From the NCBI GenBank assembly GCA_015654535.1, contig JAATGU010000136.1, positions 1-64,000 of the forward strand: a stretch of DNA of 64,000 bases, read 5' to 3'. Every line of letters starts with the position of its first letter. Position 1 is the first letter of the stretch. The position numbers and the translations under genes are program-made. The notes below the pieces were generated by a model. The model made no database searches. It had not been told where the DNA came from and saw nothing but the letters and a program-made list of their open reading frames with translations. The stretch is from Bacteroidales bacterium (GTDB taxonomy: Bacteria; Bacteroidota; Bacteroidia; Bacteroidales; Bacteroidaceae). Shown piece by piece: positions 27,945-36,650 of this stretch.

Positions 27945-30164
27945 ATGAACGGAATCAAACAGCTTATCTTAGTAAGTCTGACTCTTTTATCAGCCCCCTT
28001 TTTTGCTCAGCCAAGGGGGGCTGTTTATTTGAACGAAAAAAAAACAATTGAAGAACGGGTTGAGGATGCTCTTTCACGCATGACGCTGGAAGAGAAAGTG
28101 GCGATGTGCCATGCTCAGTCTAAGTTTAGCTCACCAGGCGTTTCCCGATTGGGAATACCGGAAGTGTGGACAAGTGATGGTCCACATGGTATTCGTGCCG
28201 AAGTATTCTGGGATGAATGGAACAATGCCGGCTGGACCAACGACTCGTGCATTGCTTTCCCCGCTCTCACCTGTCTGGCTGCCACATGGAATCCAGAAAT
28301 GGCGGAACTCTATGGCCAGTCTATTGGCGAAGAAGCGCGCTACCGTAACAAATCTGTTTTATTGGGACCTGGAGTAAATATTTATCGGACACCTCTCAAC
28401 GGACGCAATTTTGAATATATGGGAGAAGATCCTTATCTTTCTTCCACCATGGTAGTACCTTATATTCAAGGGGTACAAAAAAATGGAGTAGCCGCATGTG
28501 TAAAACATTTCGCTCTCAATAATCAAGAAATAGATAGAGATAACATCAACGTCAATGTCAGTGACCGCGCATTATACGAAATCTATCTTCCTGCCTTTAA
28601 GGCTGCCATTCAAAAAGGTGGCGCATGGGCTATTATGGGATCTTATAATAAGTACAAAGGAGAACATTGCTGTCACAATCAGTTTTTGCTGAACGATATT
28701 CTTCGTAAGGAATGGGGGTTTGATGGGGTGGTCATTTCCGACTGGGGAGGTGTACACGATACTAAACAAGCCATTTACAATGGATTAGACATGGAATTTG
28801 GTAGTTGGACAAATGGGATGAACTGGGGTACAAGTAATGCCTACGATAACTATTATCTGGCACAGCCATTTCTTAAATTAATCCAGTCAGGAGAGGTAAA
28901 AGAAGAAGAGGTAAACAAAAAAGTACGCAACATTCTCCGTCTGATATTTCGTACAGTAATGGACAAAAATCGTCCGTTAGGTTCCTTCGGCACAGAAGAA
29001 CATGCCTTGGCTGGACGAAAGATAGCAGAGGAGGGAATTGTGTTACTACAAAACAATAGAAATGTACTGCCAATTGACTTGACAAAGGTTAAGAAAATTA
29101 CTGTTATTGGTGAAAATGCAGTAAAACGGATGACTATCGGAGGTGGAAGTTCTTCACTGAAGGTGAAGTATGAGCAGTCTCCTTTGGAAGGTATTAAAAA
29201 ACGGGTAGGTCAGAATATTAAGGTTACATATGTCCAAGGTTATGAATCACCTGCAGTAGTTGAACAGGACGTAAAAGGTGCAAAAGCTCCAGAAAAGAAA
29301 GTCATAGATGTTGAGAGATTAAAAAAAGAAGCTATCTCCGCAGCAAGGGATGCTGATGTAGTTCTTTTCTTTGGAGGATTAAATAAGAATGAGAATCAAG
29401 ACAGCGAAGGAGCAGATCGCAAAGAGTATGGACTGCCTTATGGTCAGGATGAGTTAATCAGTGCATTGGCCAAAGTAAATCCTAACTTAGTAGTAGTGCT
29501 GCTCACCGGTAATGCTGTGGCTATGCCTTGGGTAAAAGAGGTTCCTGCCATTGTAGAAGGATGGTACAGTGGTACAGAAGCGGGAAATGCTATTGCTTCA
29601 GTATTAGTGGGTGACGTTAATCCATCAGGAAAACTACCATTTACGATTCCTGTGAGCTTGAAAGATAATGGTGCAATCGCTTTAGGTGAATATCCCGGAA
29701 ATGGTAAAGAACAGACTTACAACGAGGGTATCTTTGTGGGCTACCGCTGGACAGACAAACAAAAGATAAAACCTCTTTTTTCATTTGGCCATGGATTAAG
29801 TTATACTTCTTTTGTCTACGGAAAAGTTGAAATAGATAAAAATATTCTTTCTCCAATGAGTAATCTTAATGTGAGTATAAAAATTAAGAATACAGGTAGA
29901 CGAGCCGGATCTGAAATTGTCCAATTATATATAAGCGATTTAAAATCATCACTTCCACGTCCTGTGAAGGAGCTAAAAGGGTTCAAGAAAGTTTATCTCA
30001 ATGCAGGAGAAGAACAAGTCGTTTCTTTCACCATCGACAAGGAAGCATTACAATTCTTCGATGACCGCAAACACGAATGGATTGCCGAACCAGGCAAATT
30101 TGAAGCCTTGATCGGAGCTTCTTCTACAGATATTCGCGGAAAAGTAAGCTTCGAATTAAAATAA
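27945..30164 (+). CDS. GH3 family beta-glucosidase
   Basis: A protein of 739 residues with a signal peptide ending near FFAQ. It has the N-terminal GH3 barrel, the alpha/beta sandwich and a C-terminal fibronectin-III-like domain (from about 640, GSEIVQLYISD). The nucleophile is Asp266 in VVISDWGG, with substrate-pocket motifs VKHFALNNQE and GPGVNIYR. Position and order suggest it takes glucose off the ends of imported beta-1,6-gluco-oligosaccharides in the periplasm. It is the last gene of the operon, 39 bp after the glycan-binding protein, and is followed by a terminator. Confidence 0.93.
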   Translation: MNGIKQLILVSLTLLSAPFFAQPRGAVYLNEKKTIEERVEDALSRMTLEEKVAMCHAQSKFSSPGVSRLGIPEVWTSDGPHGIRAEVFWDEWNNAGWTNDSCIAFPALTCLAATWNPEMAELYGQSIGEEARYRNKSVLLGPGVNIYRTPLNGRNFEYMGEDPYLSSTMVVPYIQGVQKNGVAACVKHFALNNQEIDRDNINVNVSDRALYEIYLPAFKAAIQKGGAWAIMGSYNKYKGEHCCHNQFLLNDILRKEWGFDGVVISDWGGVHDTKQAIYNGLDMEFGSWTNGMNWGTSNAYDNYYLAQPFLKLIQSGEVKEEEVNKKVRNILRLIFRTVMDKNRPLGSFGTEEHALAGRKIAEEGIVLLQNNRNVLPIDLTKVKKITVIGENAVKRMTIGGGSSSLKVKYEQSPLEGIKKRVGQNIKVTYVQGYESPAVVEQDVKGAKAPEKKVIDVERLKKEAISAARDADVVLFFGGLNKNENQDSEGADRKEYGLPYGQDELISALAKVNPNLVVVLLTGNAVAMPWVKEVPAIVEGWYSGTEAGNAIASVLVGDVNPSGKLPFTIPVSLKDNGAIALGEYPGNGKEQTYNEGIFVGYRWTDKQKIKPLFSFGHGLSYTSFVYGKVEIDKNILSPMSNLNVSIKIKNTGRRAGSEIVQLYISDLKSSLPRPVKELKGFKKVYLNAGEEQVVSFTIDKEALQFFDDRKHEWIAEPGKFEALIGASSTDIRGKVSFELK

Positions 30165-30186
30165 TAAATTAAAGTAACTGTACTTT

Positions 30187-30245
30187 TACAGCTCAAACAT
30201 TGGCACTCTTTATGAGCGGAATGATTGAGCTGTATATTTTTTCTT
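30187..30245 (+). terminator. Rho-independent terminator after the GH3 gene
   Basis: TACAGCTCAA (30187-30196) pairs exactly with TTGAGCTGTA (30225-30234), and the right arm is followed by TATTTTTTCTT. It ends the SusC-to-GH3 transcript and overlaps the stop of the convergent MFS gene. Confidence 0.65.
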
Positions 30246-31443
30246 AGATAACGTTTCTTTTTACACGTTTTTCATTCGGAAGAAAATAGGCTATAAATCC
30301 CAATAAAGGGAAAAAAGAACACAATTTATAGACGTATCCTATACTTTCTATATCAGCAATCTTTCCTAAAACAGCGGAGGCGATGCCAGCTATTCCAAAT
30401 GCTAATCCAAAAAAAAGTCCGGAAATTATACCTTCATTACCAGGAAGTAATTCTTCCGCATAAACCAGAATGGAAGAAAAAGCAGATGACAATATCAGAC
30501 CTATTATTAAACTAAGAATGCAAGTTCCGAATAAATTAGCATAAGGCATCATCAGTGCAAAAGGTGCAGCACCAAAAATTGATCCCCAAATTACATATTT
30601 TCTGCCATAACGGTCACCTATAGGACCACCAATAAATGTCCCCACAGCTATGGCAAATAAAAATCCGAATAAGTAAAACTGTGAATTTTGTATACTGATA
30701 TGAAATTTATCTATCAGATAAAAAGTATAATAACTGGTCAAGCTTGCCATATAAACATACTTGGAGAAAATAAGAATGAGAAGAACCATTAAGATTAATT
30801 TTGTTTTACGTTTATTGTATAATGGCTTTTGAAGCGGCTTTTCCTCCTTTTTCTCCAAACGTTTTATCTTTAAATGAAGTTTATACCATTTACCAATATA
30901 CATCATTAATCCAATCGCTACTAAAGCAATGATTGAGCACCAAACTACATTCCTCAGTTCATAAGGCGCAATGAAAAGTGCCGCAAATAAGGGACCTAAT
31001 GAACCACCGATATTACCTCCCACTTGAAAAATAGACTGTGCCAATCCATGCTTTCCTCCCGATGCTATATGAGCTAATTTTGATGCTTCAGGATGAAAAA
31101 CAGATGAGCCAAATCCTATTAAAGTAACAGATATAAGTACCGGATACCAATTTTCAGAGAAAGACAATATCAGGAAACCTATCAATATAATTAGCATGCC
31201 AAAAGGCAAAGTATATGGCTTTGGTCTCTTGTCAGTATACCATCCCACAACTGGCTGAAACACTGAAGATGAAAGTTGAAAAACAAGAGTTATTAGTCCT
31301 ATTTGTGTGAAGTTCAATGCCATAGAATCTTTAAAAATCGGATAGAGCCCACTAATCAATGATTGTAATATATCATTTAGTAAATGTCCCATACCTAGAG
31401 CCAAAAGTATAATCAACAAAGGCTTCTCTCTTGAATTTTTCAT
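30244..31443 (-). CDS. MFS exporter of the fosmidomycin-resistance (Fsr) type
   Basis: A protein of 399 residues with twelve predicted helices and no signal peptide. The start LGMGHLLNDILQSLISGLYPIF and the segment GFGSSVFHPEASKLAHIASGGKHGLAQSIFQVGGNIG are typical of the Fsr branch of the major facilitator superfamily. These proteins are proton-driven efflux carriers for small toxic compounds. The gene is divergent from a frameshifted AraC-type regulator, which may once have controlled it. The actual substrate is unknown. Confidence 0.88.
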   Translation of the reverse strand: MKNSREKPLLIILLALGMGHLLNDILQSLISGLYPIFKDSMALNFTQIGLITLVFQLSSSVFQPVVGWYTDKRPKPYTLPFGMLIILIGFLILSFSENWYPVLISVTLIGFGSSVFHPEASKLAHIASGGKHGLAQSIFQVGGNIGGSLGPLFAALFIAPYELRNVVWCSIIALVAIGLMMYIGKWYKLHLKIKRLEKKEEKPLQKPLYNKRKTKLILMVLLILIFSKYVYMASLTSYYTFYLIDKFHISIQNSQFYLFGFLFAIAVGTFIGGPIGDRYGRKYVIWGSIFGAAPFALMMPYANLFGTCILSLIIGLILSSAFSSILVYAEELLPGNEGIISGLFFGLAFGIAGIASAVLGKIADIESIGYVYKLCSFFPLLGFIAYFLPNEKRVKRNVI

Positions 31444-31467
31444 CTGTTATTATTATTTTTTAAACTA

Positions 31468-31475
31468 CAAAAGTA
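31468..31475 (-). promoter_or_regulatory. Putative -7 box of the MFS exporter gene
   Basis: The minus strand reads TACTTTTG, a full consensus match, 25 bp upstream of the MFS start. It lies in the 90-bp divergent region shared with the AraC-type regulator. Confidence 0.5.
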
Positions 31476-31533
31476 GAATAAATCCAGCACCAATTTATTG
31501 TACAATTCAAAGATAAAGCTGTATATTTACGAC

Positions 31534-32351
31534 ATGAAAAGATATAAGCAATATGAACCTTTTATAGTCAGTGATTTTAAAGAAGATGGTATATTACATC
31601 CATTCCATCAACATACATATTCTTCAATTATCTTTATATATAATGGTGAAGGGACTCATTTTATAAACAACAGCCAGATAGATTATGAGTCGGGAGACTT
31701 ATTTGTATTGGTCCTGAAGATTTTCACGAGTTTAGAACCAAAACACCGACTCGTTTTATTTATTTAAAATTCACACCCGATTTCTTCCGAAGTTTGAAAA
31801 TAGCTACAACTCAACAACCTGAGATTGATTCAATTATCCAACTCAATCAACTTAAAGAATTCAATATTGCATTGAATCAGGAAGAAAAACAAGCATCTAT
31901 CCATTTAATTGACAGTCTTCTAGTGTATGGAAAAATAAATAACAGCATTGAATTTTCATATCACATTCTCTGCTGCTTAATAGAAATCATAAAAAAAGCG
32001 ATTCTTAATAAGAATGTAACAATCGATGCTCCACCTCAGAAAGAAAATTTAATCACTTACATTCAACAATATATTTATATTCCTGAAGAAATAAGAATAA
32101 AAAGAATAGCAGAACAATTTCATATTTCTTCCAAATATTTCGGAACTTGGTTCAATAAGAATTTTGGCATCAATTACAGGACATACATAGACACGTACCG
32201 AATCACATTAATCAAAAAGCGACTTCAAGAAAATAAACTTACAATAAAAGAGATCACTCTGGAATTCAAATTTGCAGATGAAGCACATTTCTACAAGTAC
32301 TTTAAAAATCATGTTCACATTACTCCAAAAGATTATCAAAAAAGTTTCTGA
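31534..32351 (+). pseudogene. AraC-family transcriptional regulator with one-base frameshift
   Basis: From the ATG at 31534 the frame reads a cupin-type sensor start (ILHPFHQHTYSSIIFIYNGEG ending in GDLFVL), then shifts near 31706-31712. The neighbouring frame continues without a gap as GPEDFHEFRTKTPTRFIYLKF into the rest of the protein. The C-terminal helix-turn-helix pair is intact (IKRIAEQFHISSKYFGTWF, then the second helix and ITPKDYQ). The total span is one base short of a 272-residue protein, so a single-base deletion explains everything. It is either a recent pseudogene or a sequencing error. It is divergent from the Fsr-type exporter, its probable target. Confidence 0.85.
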
Positions 32352-32353
32352 AT

Positions 32354-34348
32354 TTATTTATGAATAATCAGCGCCGATAATCCGGGTACATAGACCTCTC
32401 CTCCATAGGTATAACCCATGCCATAGGGATTAATTATTCCATTTTTACAGACAACGGTGTACTTTCCCGGTTCAAGCGTAAACTTGCGGGGATATTTATC
32501 ACTGTTTAAAGCTACGATGATTTCCTCCCAACTATCACCATTGGCATAATCTTTCAGCCGAAATACAATCAGATTATTTCCTGCCACAGGTAAAAACTCC
32601 ATATGCTTACGTATCATTTCGGCACTTCCCATATGAAAGGCAGGGTGCGCCTTGCGTAGCGCTATCAATCCTTTATAATAAGTAAAGACATCTTTATAAA
32701 GTGTCTTGTTGTTCCAGTTGATCGCATTAACATTATCGGGACTTTTGAAACTATTATGCACCATCTTTTTATCCCGCATTACCTCCTCACCCCCAAAGAT
32801 GAAAGGTACACCTTGTGAAGTAAATACCGCAGTTTGAGCCAGTTTATCAATCGCTGCAACCATCAATGGTGAAGCTTCGGGAAGAGTCGATTTAATTCTA
32901 TCCACCAAGCACATATCATCATGGCAACTCACATAACTAATCATCTGAGTAGGTTGCAAAGTCCAATTCTTTTTTGTATAATTCACAGAGTCATAAATTA
33001 TCTGCGGATGCTTTATCGCTCCTACCAAACCAAATTTCACACTCATTTCATTTCCCGGAACTCCAGCTAAAAATCCTCCTTTGGTATCCTTATTGAAAGG
33101 TCCGCGAAGGCCGTCTCTGAATTCATCACTAAAGGCAGCTATACGAGGCATTTGAACGATATTCTCCTTCATGGCCAACTTTGATTTAGGTAATGAAGGC
33201 TCTCCTGCGGCCCATCCTTCCCCGTAAATATAAATGCTCGGATCTATTTTGTCCAGTGCAGCGCGTATTTGATTCATTGTTTCAATATCATGAATACCCA
33301 TCAAGTCGAAACGGAAACCGTCCACATGATATTCTGTTGCCCAGTAAACCACAGATTCAATCATAAATTTCCGCATCATTCCTCTCTCGGAAGCAGTCTC
33401 ATTGCCACAGCCGGAAGCATCAGCTAATTTTCCATCCGCTTTGCGACGATAAAAGTAACCTGGCACAGTCAATTCAAAATTACTATTTTGAACATTCGAC
33501 GTATGATTGTACACCACATCCATCACCACACGAATTCCTGTCTTGTGAAAACTTTGCACCATTTTTTTAAATTCTCTGATACGAGCGTAAGGATCTTTAG
33601 GATTAGTGGAATAAGACCCCTCGGGCACATTATAGTTCTGTGGATCATATCCCCAGTTATACTGATTCTTATTGAGGGTAGTCTCGTCAATTGATGCAAA
33701 GTCGAACGATGGTAAAAGATGAACGTGCGTAATGCCCAATTCCTTGAGATGGTCAAGACCCGTAGACTCTCCGGCAGAATTTTTAGTTCTCTTTTCTGTC
33801 AATGCCAGAAATTTTCCCCGGTGCTTGATGCCGGAAGTGCTATCCATGGAAAAATCACGGTAATGCATCTCATACAAAATAATATCAGCATCACTTTTCA
33901 ATGCAGGTCGTTGATCGGAAGCCCACCCCACTGGATCCGTATCTTTCATATCAATAATAGCTGCACGTTTACCATTCACCCCTACAGCTTTAGCCATGAG
34001 ACCAGGAGTCTCGCCCAGCCATTTATTCTTAATCTTTACATTAAACGCATAGAACTTACCTTTCAGATTGCTATTCACAGCAGCACTCCAAAGGCCACTC
34101 TCCCCCGCTTCCAACGTAACAGACTGATAAGCAGAACCTTCATCCCCCGAATCAAAAAGCATTAATTCTATTTGATCCGCTGTTGGTGCCCAAATAGAGA
34201 AGGTTGTTTTAGAGGGTGTATAAACCATTTCATTTATAGGTGCAGAAGGAATCGGATATTCATTAAAAGACTTATATACCTTCTTTTCCGGTGTACAACT
34301 CACTACAAAAATAACTAATCCAATAATGATTATTAACTTTGTTTTCAT
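32354..34348 (-). CDS. pulA: Type I pullulanase-like GH13 lipoprotein
   Basis: A protein of 664 residues with a lipoprotein leader (GLVIFVVSCTPE). A CBM48-like N-terminal module follows (about 45-150, TFSIWAPTADQIELMLFD) and then a GH13 barrel. The conserved regions are VMDVVYNHT, GFRFDLMGIHD (nucleophile Asp), YGEGWAAGEP (acid/base Glu) and SYVSCHDD. These match type I pullulanases, which cut alpha-1,6 bonds in pullulan, glycogen or starch. The lipid anchor means it works outside the cytoplasm, unlike intracellular glycogen debranchers. It is 26 bp downstream of ruvC on the same strand; no other alpha-glucan genes are near. Confidence 0.9.
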   Translation of the reverse strand: MKTKLIIIIGLVIFVVSCTPEKKVYKSFNEYPIPSAPINEMVYTPSKTTFSIWAPTADQIELMLFDSGDEGSAYQSVTLEAGESGLWSAAVNSNLKGKFYAFNVKIKNKWLGETPGLMAKAVGVNGKRAAIIDMKDTDPVGWASDQRPALKSDADIILYEMHYRDFSMDSTSGIKHRGKFLALTEKRTKNSAGESTGLDHLKELGITHVHLLPSFDFASIDETTLNKNQYNWGYDPQNYNVPEGSYSTNPKDPYARIREFKKMVQSFHKTGIRVVMDVVYNHTSNVQNSNFELTVPGYFYRRKADGKLADASGCGNETASERGMMRKFMIESVVYWATEYHVDGFRFDLMGIHDIETMNQIRAALDKIDPSIYIYGEGWAAGEPSLPKSKLAMKENIVQMPRIAAFSDEFRDGLRGPFNKDTKGGFLAGVPGNEMSVKFGLVGAIKHPQIIYDSVNYTKKNWTLQPTQMISYVSCHDDMCLVDRIKSTLPEASPLMVAAIDKLAQTAVFTSQGVPFIFGGEEVMRDKKMVHNSFKSPDNVNAINWNNKTLYKDVFTYYKGLIALRKAHPAFHMGSAEMIRKHMEFLPVAGNNLIVFRLKDYANGDSWEEIIVALNSDKYPRKFTLEPGKYTVVCKNGIINPYGMGYTYGGEVYVPGLSALIIHK

Positions 34349-34374
34349 AAGGACTGTTTTATAATCGATTTACT

Positions 34375-34944
34375 TTAACTCTTTACTTTACCGGGATTTT
34401 TGCTGATAAAGTCCTTCCAACCATGATAAGCATCATCCAATTGTGGACGTCCAAATTGTAAATAATGACAATAAGCGGCAGCTAACCCATCCGTAGCATC
34501 CATTTGAGGAAGCATACTTTCTTTCGGGATTTTCAGCATCCGCTGTAACATATCCGCTACTTGTTCCTTACTTGCCCGTCCATTACCGGTAATAGCCATT
34601 TTAATTTTTAACGGTGCATATTCAGTTATTGGTATATCCCTGCTTAGTGCCGCTGCCATAGCAACTCCTTGCGCTCTGCCCAACTTGAGCATAGATTGCA
34701 CATTCTTTCCAAAAAAAGGAGCTTCAATAGCTAGTTCGTCCGGTAAAAAAGTTTCAATAATATTAATTACCTGTTCAAAGATACGGCGTAATTTAAGATA
34801 ATGATCACCACACTTCCGAAGATCAATTACTCCCATAGCCATCATCTCCGGTTGAGTACCTATTACCTTCAGTATACCATATCCCATGATGGTGGTACCC
34901 GGATCAATGCCCAAAATAATCTTCTCCTTCACGGGCTTTATCAT
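34375..34944 (-). CDS. ruvC: RuvC crossover junction endodeoxyribonuclease
   Basis: A protein of 189 residues, normal for the family. The four acidic active-site residues are seen: Asp14 ([13 protein letters not shown]), Glu74 ([10 protein letters not shown]), Asp149 and Asp152 ([13 protein letters not shown]). RuvC cuts Holliday junctions symmetrically together with RuvAB during recombination and repair. Its start overlaps the stop of the upstream DUF4286 gene by 4 bp (ATGA), so the two are translationally coupled. Confidence 0.97.
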   Translation of the reverse strand: MIKPVKEKIILGIDPGTTIMGYGILKVIGTQPEMMAMGVIDLRKCGDHYLKLRRIFEQVINIIETFLPDELAIEAPFFGKNVQSMLKLGRAQGVAMAAALSRDIPITEYAPLKIKMAITGNGRASKEQVADMLQRMLKIPKESMLPQMDATDGLAAAYCHYLQFGRPQLDDAYHGWKDFISKNPGKVKS

Positions 34945-35246
34945 TCCATAACCTCCAGTAATGTGGGGAATGCCACAACCTTATTTCCGAATATCTTTAT
35001 CATCTCTTCACTTAGCGCACTACCTTGTTCAAGGTGCCAGCGATGTAACAAAGCACTATTTTCCACTTCCCATTGCAAAGAAAAGTTCTCACTATTTTCT
35101 TCCTGATGGCTTAGTACCCGAAGCAAACGAGGATGCGCTAAAATTCCATTCTTTTCAATCTCAGGAACATAAGCCTCCTGCAACCAAATAAGGAAATTAC
35201 TTAGTACTTCTTCTTCTATATTATAAGTAGTATTATATATCAGCAT
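34941..35246 (-). CDS. DUF4286 family small protein
   Basis: A protein of 101 residues, a normal length for this conserved Bacteroidetes family. The N-terminus [14 protein letters not shown], the Trp/Leu-rich [15 protein letters not shown] and the FPTLLEVME end are typical. It has an antibiotic-monooxygenase-like ferredoxin fold by family knowledge, but no known reaction. It is first in a two-gene unit with ruvC (4-bp overlap). The function is unknown; the link with ruvC is conserved in the phylum as far as I recall. Confidence 0.85.
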   Translation of the reverse strand: MLIYNTTYNIEEEVLSNFLIWLQEAYVPEIEKNGILAHPRLLRVLSHQEENSENFSLQWEVENSALLHRWHLEQGSALSEEMIKIFGNKVVAFPTLLEVME

Positions 35247-35263
35247 ATTTTAATTATTTATCG

Positions 35264-35271
35264 CAAAGATA
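35264..35271 (-). promoter_or_regulatory. Putative -7 box of the DUF4286-ruvC operon
   Basis: The minus strand reads TATCTTTG, a full match to TAnnTTTG, 18 bp upstream of the DUF4286 start codon. Confidence 0.5.
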
Positions 35272-35324
35272 GTTTATATATCGGAATATATGTATATATT
35301 CGCGCCGATATTATCGGAATTATT

Positions 35325-35398
35325 GGGGCATTAGCTCATCTGGCTAGAGCGCAACACTGGCAGTGTTGAGGTGAGCGGTTCGAGTCCGCTATGCTCCA
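35325..35398 (+). tRNA. tRNA-Ala (anticodon GGC)
   Basis: The cloverleaf can be drawn by hand. Acceptor arms are GGGGCAT and ATGCTCC with one G-U pair. The D-stem is GCTC/GAGC, the anticodon stem CAACA/TGTTG around the loop CTGGCAG, and the T-stem AGCGG/CCGCT around TTCGAGT. The anticodon GGC reads alanine codons GCC and GCU. The discriminator is A at 35398, followed by CC but then T, so the CCA end is not fully encoded. A decayed tyrosine integrase starts 142 bp downstream, which makes this tRNA a likely former attachment site. Confidence 0.93.
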
Positions 35399-35539
35399 CC
35401 TATATAGCACATTTATAATCAGCGAATTATGGATGGATTTTCACAAAGTCAGTGTAAGTAACTTTAAAAAAAAGCGATTTTTAGCTCAAATTTAGACTAA
35501 AACCGTTTCGATTTTATTGTTGCAATAAATTTTTACACA

Positions 35540-35815
35540 ATGACAAACTTATCATTATTAGTCATCCCAGCTAAGATATTAACTGACGGCACACACAAGA
35601 TCAGAATTTTAATTTCACATAAACACGAGACCCTGTATATTACAACCCGCTTTAGCATTGATAGTCTCGACGATTTCAAGAATGACCGCGTAGTCAGTAG
35701 TAGGACACACCTGTTATAAATACAAAATTTCGGAACATAGTTAGATAAATACCAAGACGCGTTAGATAAGATTACGGAGAATGTCTTCACTCAAACTTTG
35801 CCGTCCTTCTCATAA
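35540..35815 (+). pseudogene. Decayed N-terminus of a tyrosine recombinase/integrase
   Basis: From an ATG at 35540 a 59-codon frame reads a Bacteroidetes integrase arm-binding domain (LLVIPAKILTDGTHKIRILI, then HETLYITTRFSID and FKNDRVV) and stops. After a frame change it goes on as NTKFRNIVR and then, in yet another phase, as YQDALDKITENVF to a TAA at 35813. The order and spacing are those of the first ~90 residues of phage-type integrases of this phylum, which continue along the lines of ...YQDVLD. The rest of the gene is missing. It is the scar of an integrated element at the neighbouring tRNA-Ala gene. Confidence 0.75.
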
Positions 35816-36232
35816 AAGTAGTGACTTCCTTGGGAATAAAGAAAAATCCATCCGCTTTTCTTTATCAACCTGTGTAGTTCTATATACTTCATTATTATGT
35901 TTTAATTCGACTCCAAAAAAGTAACTATTTAGTTATTAATAAGCAGGCAGAGATGTATTCATTTTGAAGGAAATTACAACAAATTAATATTTCTATATTA
36001 TACAACATAAAAAGTCTCTAAAAAATCTTTTTCACGTCTATAGATAATAAGTTGGAATTCTACTCAATATCTTCACTAGTGAACACGAGATGAATAGAGA
36101 ATGAACTAAAACTCATTGAAAATGTTATAATTAGGTTGATTACATATGAAAAGAAAGAATTTTATTCTCTTCTTTTTTGAAGAATGAACACACTGATTGA
36201 TTTTACTAAATATTAATATAAAAAAAGCAATT
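35816..36232. other. Intergenic DNA without recognisable gene
   Basis: This 417-bp AT-rich stretch follows the integrase remnant. All six frames are interrupted, and I see no tRNA, hairpin with T-run or known repeat. It may be further decayed DNA of the lost element and, at its right end, the leader of the YtxH-like gene. Confidence 0.4.
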
Positions 36233-36448
36233 ATGAAAAAAGTAATTTTAGGGTTAGCTATTGGTTCTGCAATAGGATATCTTATTCGAAAGATGCAAGA
36301 TGACGATCAGTTTGGTTGTATTCGTGAACGTGCTGATAAATTTATCAGCAAGTCTAAGAGAGATTTAAAGAATGTTGCTGATATTACTAAAAACGAGGCC
36401 GAATATTTGAAAGATCAGTTTGGGAAAGCTGTAACGAAAGGAAAATAA
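36233..36448 (+). CDS. Small YtxH-like protein (71 aa)
   Basis: The start at 36233 (MKKVILGLAIGSAIGYLI) is chosen over an upstream in-frame ATG because it begins directly with the hydrophobic glycine-rich membrane segment of YtxH/gas-vesicle-like small proteins. The rest is a charged amphipathic helix (KSKRDLKNVADITKNEAEY). Such proteins are often linked to stress responses; no enzymatic role is expected. It is a single gene followed by a terminator. Confidence 0.65.
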   Translation: MKKVILGLAIGSAIGYLIRKMQDDDQFGCIRERADKFISKSKRDLKNVADITKNEAEYLKDQFGKAVTKGK

Positions 36449-36492
36449 GATTTCTGACATATAAAACAAACTTAACTTTTCTATACTTATTT

Positions 36493-36526
36493 AAAAGTTC
36501 CCTTACAACTAAGTAGGGGAACTTTT
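36493..36526 (+). terminator. Terminator-like hairpin after the YtxH-like gene
   Basis: AAAAGTTCCC (36493-36502) pairs with GGGAACTTTT (36517-36526), with a 14-nt loop. A/T tracts on both sides would let it act in either direction. It lies between the gene and the second copy of the dispersed repeat. Confidence 0.6.
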
Positions 36527-36540
36527 ATGTTTTGTCTTAT

Positions 36541-36646
36541 AAAAAATATGTCTGGACATCTTTCTAGAAATGTCTGTACTCTTTGTGCGAAGTGTCCAGA
36601 CATATTTTTTAGGAGCTAAAGATTTTGTAGTTCCCTGATTCTGGTT
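36541..36646 (+). repeat. Dispersed intergenic repeat, copy 2
   Basis: Boxes start at 36549 (TGTCTGGACA), 36571 (TGTCTGTAC, degenerate) and 36593 (TGTCCAGACA, inverted), each 22 bp apart. The outer boxes belong to a perfect 18-bp inverted repeat (36541-36558 with 36593-36610), so the DNA or RNA can form a long hairpin. The invariant 23-nt tail is at 36624-36646. The element ends 5 bp before the stop codon of the convergent PstS-like gene. Confidence 0.85.
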
Positions 36647-36650
36647 CCGA

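Noticed and set aside
35533..35790. Leftward open frame of 85 codons downstream of tRNA-Ala
   Set aside because: It is antisense to the integrase remnant, whose translation matches a known domain in order; the leftward product resembles nothing and has no start context.
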